This document shows positions 4,939-6,937 of a stretch of 6,937 bases of DNA, piece after piece. Positions within the stretch are counted from its first letter, which is position 1. Each line of letters begins with the position of its first letter. The DNA comes from Deinococcus multiflagellatus (lineage in GTDB: Bacteria; Deinococcota; Deinococci; Deinococcales; Deinococcaceae): positions 1 to 6,937 of the forward strand of contig NZ_JAIQXV010000039.1 of NCBI RefSeq assembly GCF_020166415.1. The letters are read 5' to 3'. The notes beneath the pieces were generated by a model. It ran no database searches. It saw only the letters and a list, made by a program, of their open reading frames with translations, and was not told the origin of the DNA. The translations under genes were made by a program, and so were the position numbers.

Positions 4939-6174
4939 GTGGAACAGGTGCCGCTGACCAGCCGGGCCCTGCGCCACCTGCTGGACCGCGACCATCACCT
5001 GAGTCGGCAGGTGGCCCAGGACCTCCGGCCGGTCTCCTTGATCCTGCCGCCTGTGGCTGGCGAGCGTACCCCCTGGCCCGTGCCGCCGGAGCCCGTGACA
5101 GAGGACGCGCTCCTCGAACTCCTGCGCTGGCGAGTAGAAGCGCAGGCGGGTCACTCTGAGCCCGTCACGGTACATGACCTCCTGCGTGGTGCCCTGACGA
5201 CCGAGGGAGCGGCCCGGGTGGCAGGACTGACCCCACATGTGCAGGGCCTACGCGACCGGTACCGGCAGCAGCAGACCTTCACACCGGAAGACCTGTCGGT
5301 CACGCTCCGCTGGGCGGAGCAGGCGCTGGGCACAGCGGAGCCCATGACCGTCAAGAGCCTGCGGAAACGGGGGCAGCACCTGGCGTGGCTTCTGGCTGCC
5401 CCCTGGCCGGAGGCGCTCCTCACTGCCCCCGTACAGGCCCGGCCCACTGTAGGCGATCTACAGGTCAATGGCATGCCGGTGTTCGTGCGTGTGGCGTGCG
5501 GGCAGAAGGTGGAGCCGGTGTGGCGGTCGGTGCTGGGCGCCGCGGCCCTGGCAGCCGCGCACCAGGGGCAGGACCCCCAAGCGGTTCGGGTGGGCCTCTG
5601 GAGCGTGCCGCACGCCACCCTGCTGGACGTCCGCCTAGGGGAGCTCTTCCCCGCCCCGTACCTGCCCAAACTGATTCAGGTGTTCGGCCAGCAGGTCACC
5701 CAGACCGACTGGCTGGCCCTGGGGCGGACCCGTCGGCCTGCGCCGCTGCCTGGGAAGGCCACGCAGACCCTGCATCCCCTCCTGGCCCTGCAGGCCGTGA
5801 ACAGCCGCACCAAAGCGATTGCCCGCGAGTTGCAGGGGCAACCCCACCGCCGGGACGCGCTGGAGTTACGCCGGGAGCAGACGTACCTGTATGAACTCAA
5901 GAGCCGCGCGGCGCAGGTGCTCCTGGACCTGGGCATGCTCCGGCCAGTGGCCATTGACCGTGAGGCGCTGCTGGTGGTGGGGCGCACGCCCCTTGGACCG
6001 CGTGGCTTTCACCTGCCCCTGGAGCGCTTTGAGCCCTATGTCGCGAGGATTGATGGTCAACGGAAGGGCCAAGCGGGACGGATTGAAGATGCCGAAGCGG
6101 TGTTGGCCCACATCGATCAGGCGCGGGCCGTGGCGCTGCTGACCCGGCTCATCGCCCGCAAACGCCTGGACTGA
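4939..6174 (+). CDS. Uncharacterised 411-residue protein
   Basis: A long, well-coded gene with strong G/C third-position preference and no internal defect. An in-frame TAA at 4927 forces the start to GTG 4939 or GTG 4948; the latter has GGTGGA a few bases upstream and may be the true start. The protein is soluble, with no signal peptide or membrane segment. The N-terminal half is helical with two similar segments: EPVTVHDLLRGAL (about 75-87) and EPMTVKSLRKRGQ (about 134-146). A central part (about 170-245) looks alpha/beta: VNGMPVFVRVACGQKVEPVW, then a long Ala-rich helix and QAVRVGLWSV...TLLDVRLGELF. The C-terminal third is basic and helical (NSRTKAIARELQGQPHRRDA) and ends LLTRLIARKRLD. The central part faintly recalls nuclease-like folds, but I see no catalytic motif and assign no function. 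It stands alone between gene-poor stretches. Confidence 0.85.
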   Translation: MEQVPLTSRALRHLLDRDHHLSRQVAQDLRPVSLILPPVAGERTPWPVPPEPVTEDALLELLRWRVEAQAGHSEPVTVHDLLRGALTTEGAARVAGLTPHVQGLRDRYRQQQTFTPEDLSVTLRWAEQALGTAEPMTVKSLRKRGQHLAWLLAAPWPEALLTAPVQARPTVGDLQVNGMPVFVRVACGQKVEPVWRSVLGAAALAAAHQGQDPQAVRVGLWSVPHATLLDVRLGELFPAPYLPKLIQVFGQQVTQTDWLALGRTRRPAPLPGKATQTLHPLLALQAVNSRTKAIARELQGQPHRRDALELRREQTYLYELKSRAAQVLLDLGMLRPVAIDREALLVVGRTPLGPRGFHLPLERFEPYVARIDGQRKGQAGRIEDAEAVLAHIDQARAVALLTRLIARKRLD

Positions 6175-6661
6175 TTCTGTCTGAGATGTCGCTGGTTGCC
6201 CCGGCTGGCCACCTCACGCTCCGCCATGCCAGGCCCCGCTCGGCCTTGAGCAGGATCCGTGGACAGACCAGCCCGGCACGGGCCCCGTGCGTGCGCCCCG
6301 ACGTGAGGATCGGTGTCATGCGGGGAGACCACCCACTTTCAAGACGCCCAATGCAGGACACCTGGATGAGCGCGCAAGCGTGTAAGGGAGCAGGGCACGT
6401 CGGTCGACGGCCTCAACTTCGGGTTCCAGTCTGCAAAATCATGCAGCGCCTGCAGGTCGCGCAGCTTCACAACCGTCCCTGGCGCCGCCTATGGCTCAGC
6501 CATCAACGGCCACGCCTGGATGGACCCTGCCGCAAACGCGTCACACCTGGCTCGCACGCCGGGCTGATCCACCGTTGCATCACGCAAAGGCCACGGAAAT
6601 GCCGCCAGGTCGAACAGGCAGTCCCCGACGCCGCTCCAACCCCTGCCGACCGTCTGGATGC
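6175..6661. other. Gap without a convincing gene; possible eroded reading frame on the - strand
   Basis: No intact gene with a ribosome site is visible. On the - strand a frame open from about 6640 to a TAG at 6489-6491 reads GVGDCLFDLAAFPWPLRDAT and on to AWPLMAEP; after the TAG it continues to a TGA at 6339-6341 through KLRDLQALHDFADWNPKLRP. The residue composition is protein-like but there is no start codon context, so it may be a decayed gene or chance. A + strand frame across the same region has poor, Arg/Pro/Cys-rich composition and looks like a shadow. Confidence 0.35.
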
Positions 6662-6877
6662 TCAGCGATCCACTGGCCCGGCCGGGGTGGCCACTGGCGT
6701 TGCCTCTGAGCGGCGGTACAGCCCCGTCAGGGTCTGCGAGTCCTTCGTGACGATCTCCAGCAGCGCGACCGGGGTGCCCTTGGGTTCCAGTCCTTCACGC
6801 TTCAGGTCGACGAGCGTGGCCAGGTCGTTTGGGTAACTGTTCAGGAACTTGGGGATCCGGTCTTTGCTTTTGGCCAT
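6662..6877 (-). CDS. Small 71-residue protein, unknown function
   Basis: The product begins MAKSKDRIPKFLNSYPNDLA, continues through LVDLKREGLEPKGTPVALLE to TGLYRR, and has a Pro/Ala/Thr-rich tail (ATPVATPAGPVDR). It is charged and soluble without a signal peptide. The start is well supported: AGGAGA lies seven bases before the ATG. The first 55 residues have balanced, domain-like composition with two predicted helices and a short strand pair; the tail is probably disordered. I do not recognise the family. It faces the window edge, so its promoter is partly or wholly in 6878-6937. Confidence 0.75.
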   Translation of the reverse strand: MAKSKDRIPKFLNSYPNDLATLVDLKREGLEPKGTPVALLEIVTKDSQTLTGLYRRSEATPVATPAGPVDR

Positions 6878-6884
6878 CTGGGGG

Positions 6885-6890
6885 TCTCCT
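6885..6890 (-). promoter_or_regulatory. Shine-Dalgarno of the 71-residue protein gene
   Basis: AGGAGA on the - strand, seven bases from the ATG at 6877. It fixes the start and is the best ribosome site in the window. Confidence 0.75.
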
Positions 6891-6937
6891 CTGTCGTTCT
6901 GGTGGGGGCAAAGAACGGTGGCAGCGCCGGCGGCTTT

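Noticed and set aside
6276..6290. Palindrome GCACGGGCCCCGTGC after the 411-residue gene, considered as a terminator
   Set aside because: The 7-base arms leave a single-base loop, too short for a real hairpin, and no T-run follows.
6186..6836. 216-residue open frame on the + strand
   Set aside because: It is rich in Arg, Cys, Pro and Ser, has no ribosome site, and overlaps the better supported 71-residue gene on the other strand.
1..6937. CRISPR array, tRNA or rRNA
   Set aside because: No spaced direct repeats of the needed form, no cloverleaf with a T-arm motif and no rRNA-like stretch were seen on either strand by eye.

Overview
The window is GC-rich bacterial DNA with strong G/C preference at third codon positions, two IS-type transposases and several proteins without recognisable families. 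Together these suggest an accessory region of a Deinococcus-like genome (Deinococcota), possibly a plasmid or megaplasmid. That assignment is inferred from style and gene families; there is no rRNA or marker gene to prove it.

Layout, left to right. Bases 2-487 are the C-terminal part of an IS4-family transposase cut by the window edge, with a textbook Y-R-E-K signature. Bases 598-1928 hold a two-gene + strand unit, a TetR-type repressor overlapping by ATGA with an Sfp-type 4'-phosphopantetheinyl transferase (PPTase). Convergent to it, on the - strand at 2051-3039, is the C-terminal two thirds of a flavin-dependent halogenase-like protein. Two hairpins with the same loop sequence lie between the convergent ends. 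The halogenase is cut exactly at the inverted repeat of a complete IS6-family element (3040-3859). Its FAD-binding N-terminus is absent on the far side and no target duplication is visible, which points to an IS-associated deletion or rearrangement.

Right of the IS is a small exported protein with a Tat-like leader (- strand, 3929-4303). A gene-poor stretch of about 630 bases follows, with one doubtful 45-codon ORF. Next comes a well-coded 411-residue protein of unknown function (+ strand, 4939-6174), a roughly 490-base gap with at most an eroded reading frame, and a 71-residue conserved-looking small protein with a good Shine-Dalgarno (- strand, 6662-6877).

Functionally, the PPTase, its TetR regulator and the halogenase remnant read best as the residue of a specialised-metabolite locus: PPTases activate carrier proteins, and some flavin halogenases act on carrier-bound substrates. 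No carrier protein, NRPS or PKS is in view, so this link is inference. The other notable layer is secondary structure. Both transposase genes and the convergent intergenic region contain unusually long perfect inverted repeats. I found no CRISPR array, tRNA, rRNA or obvious novel defence system.
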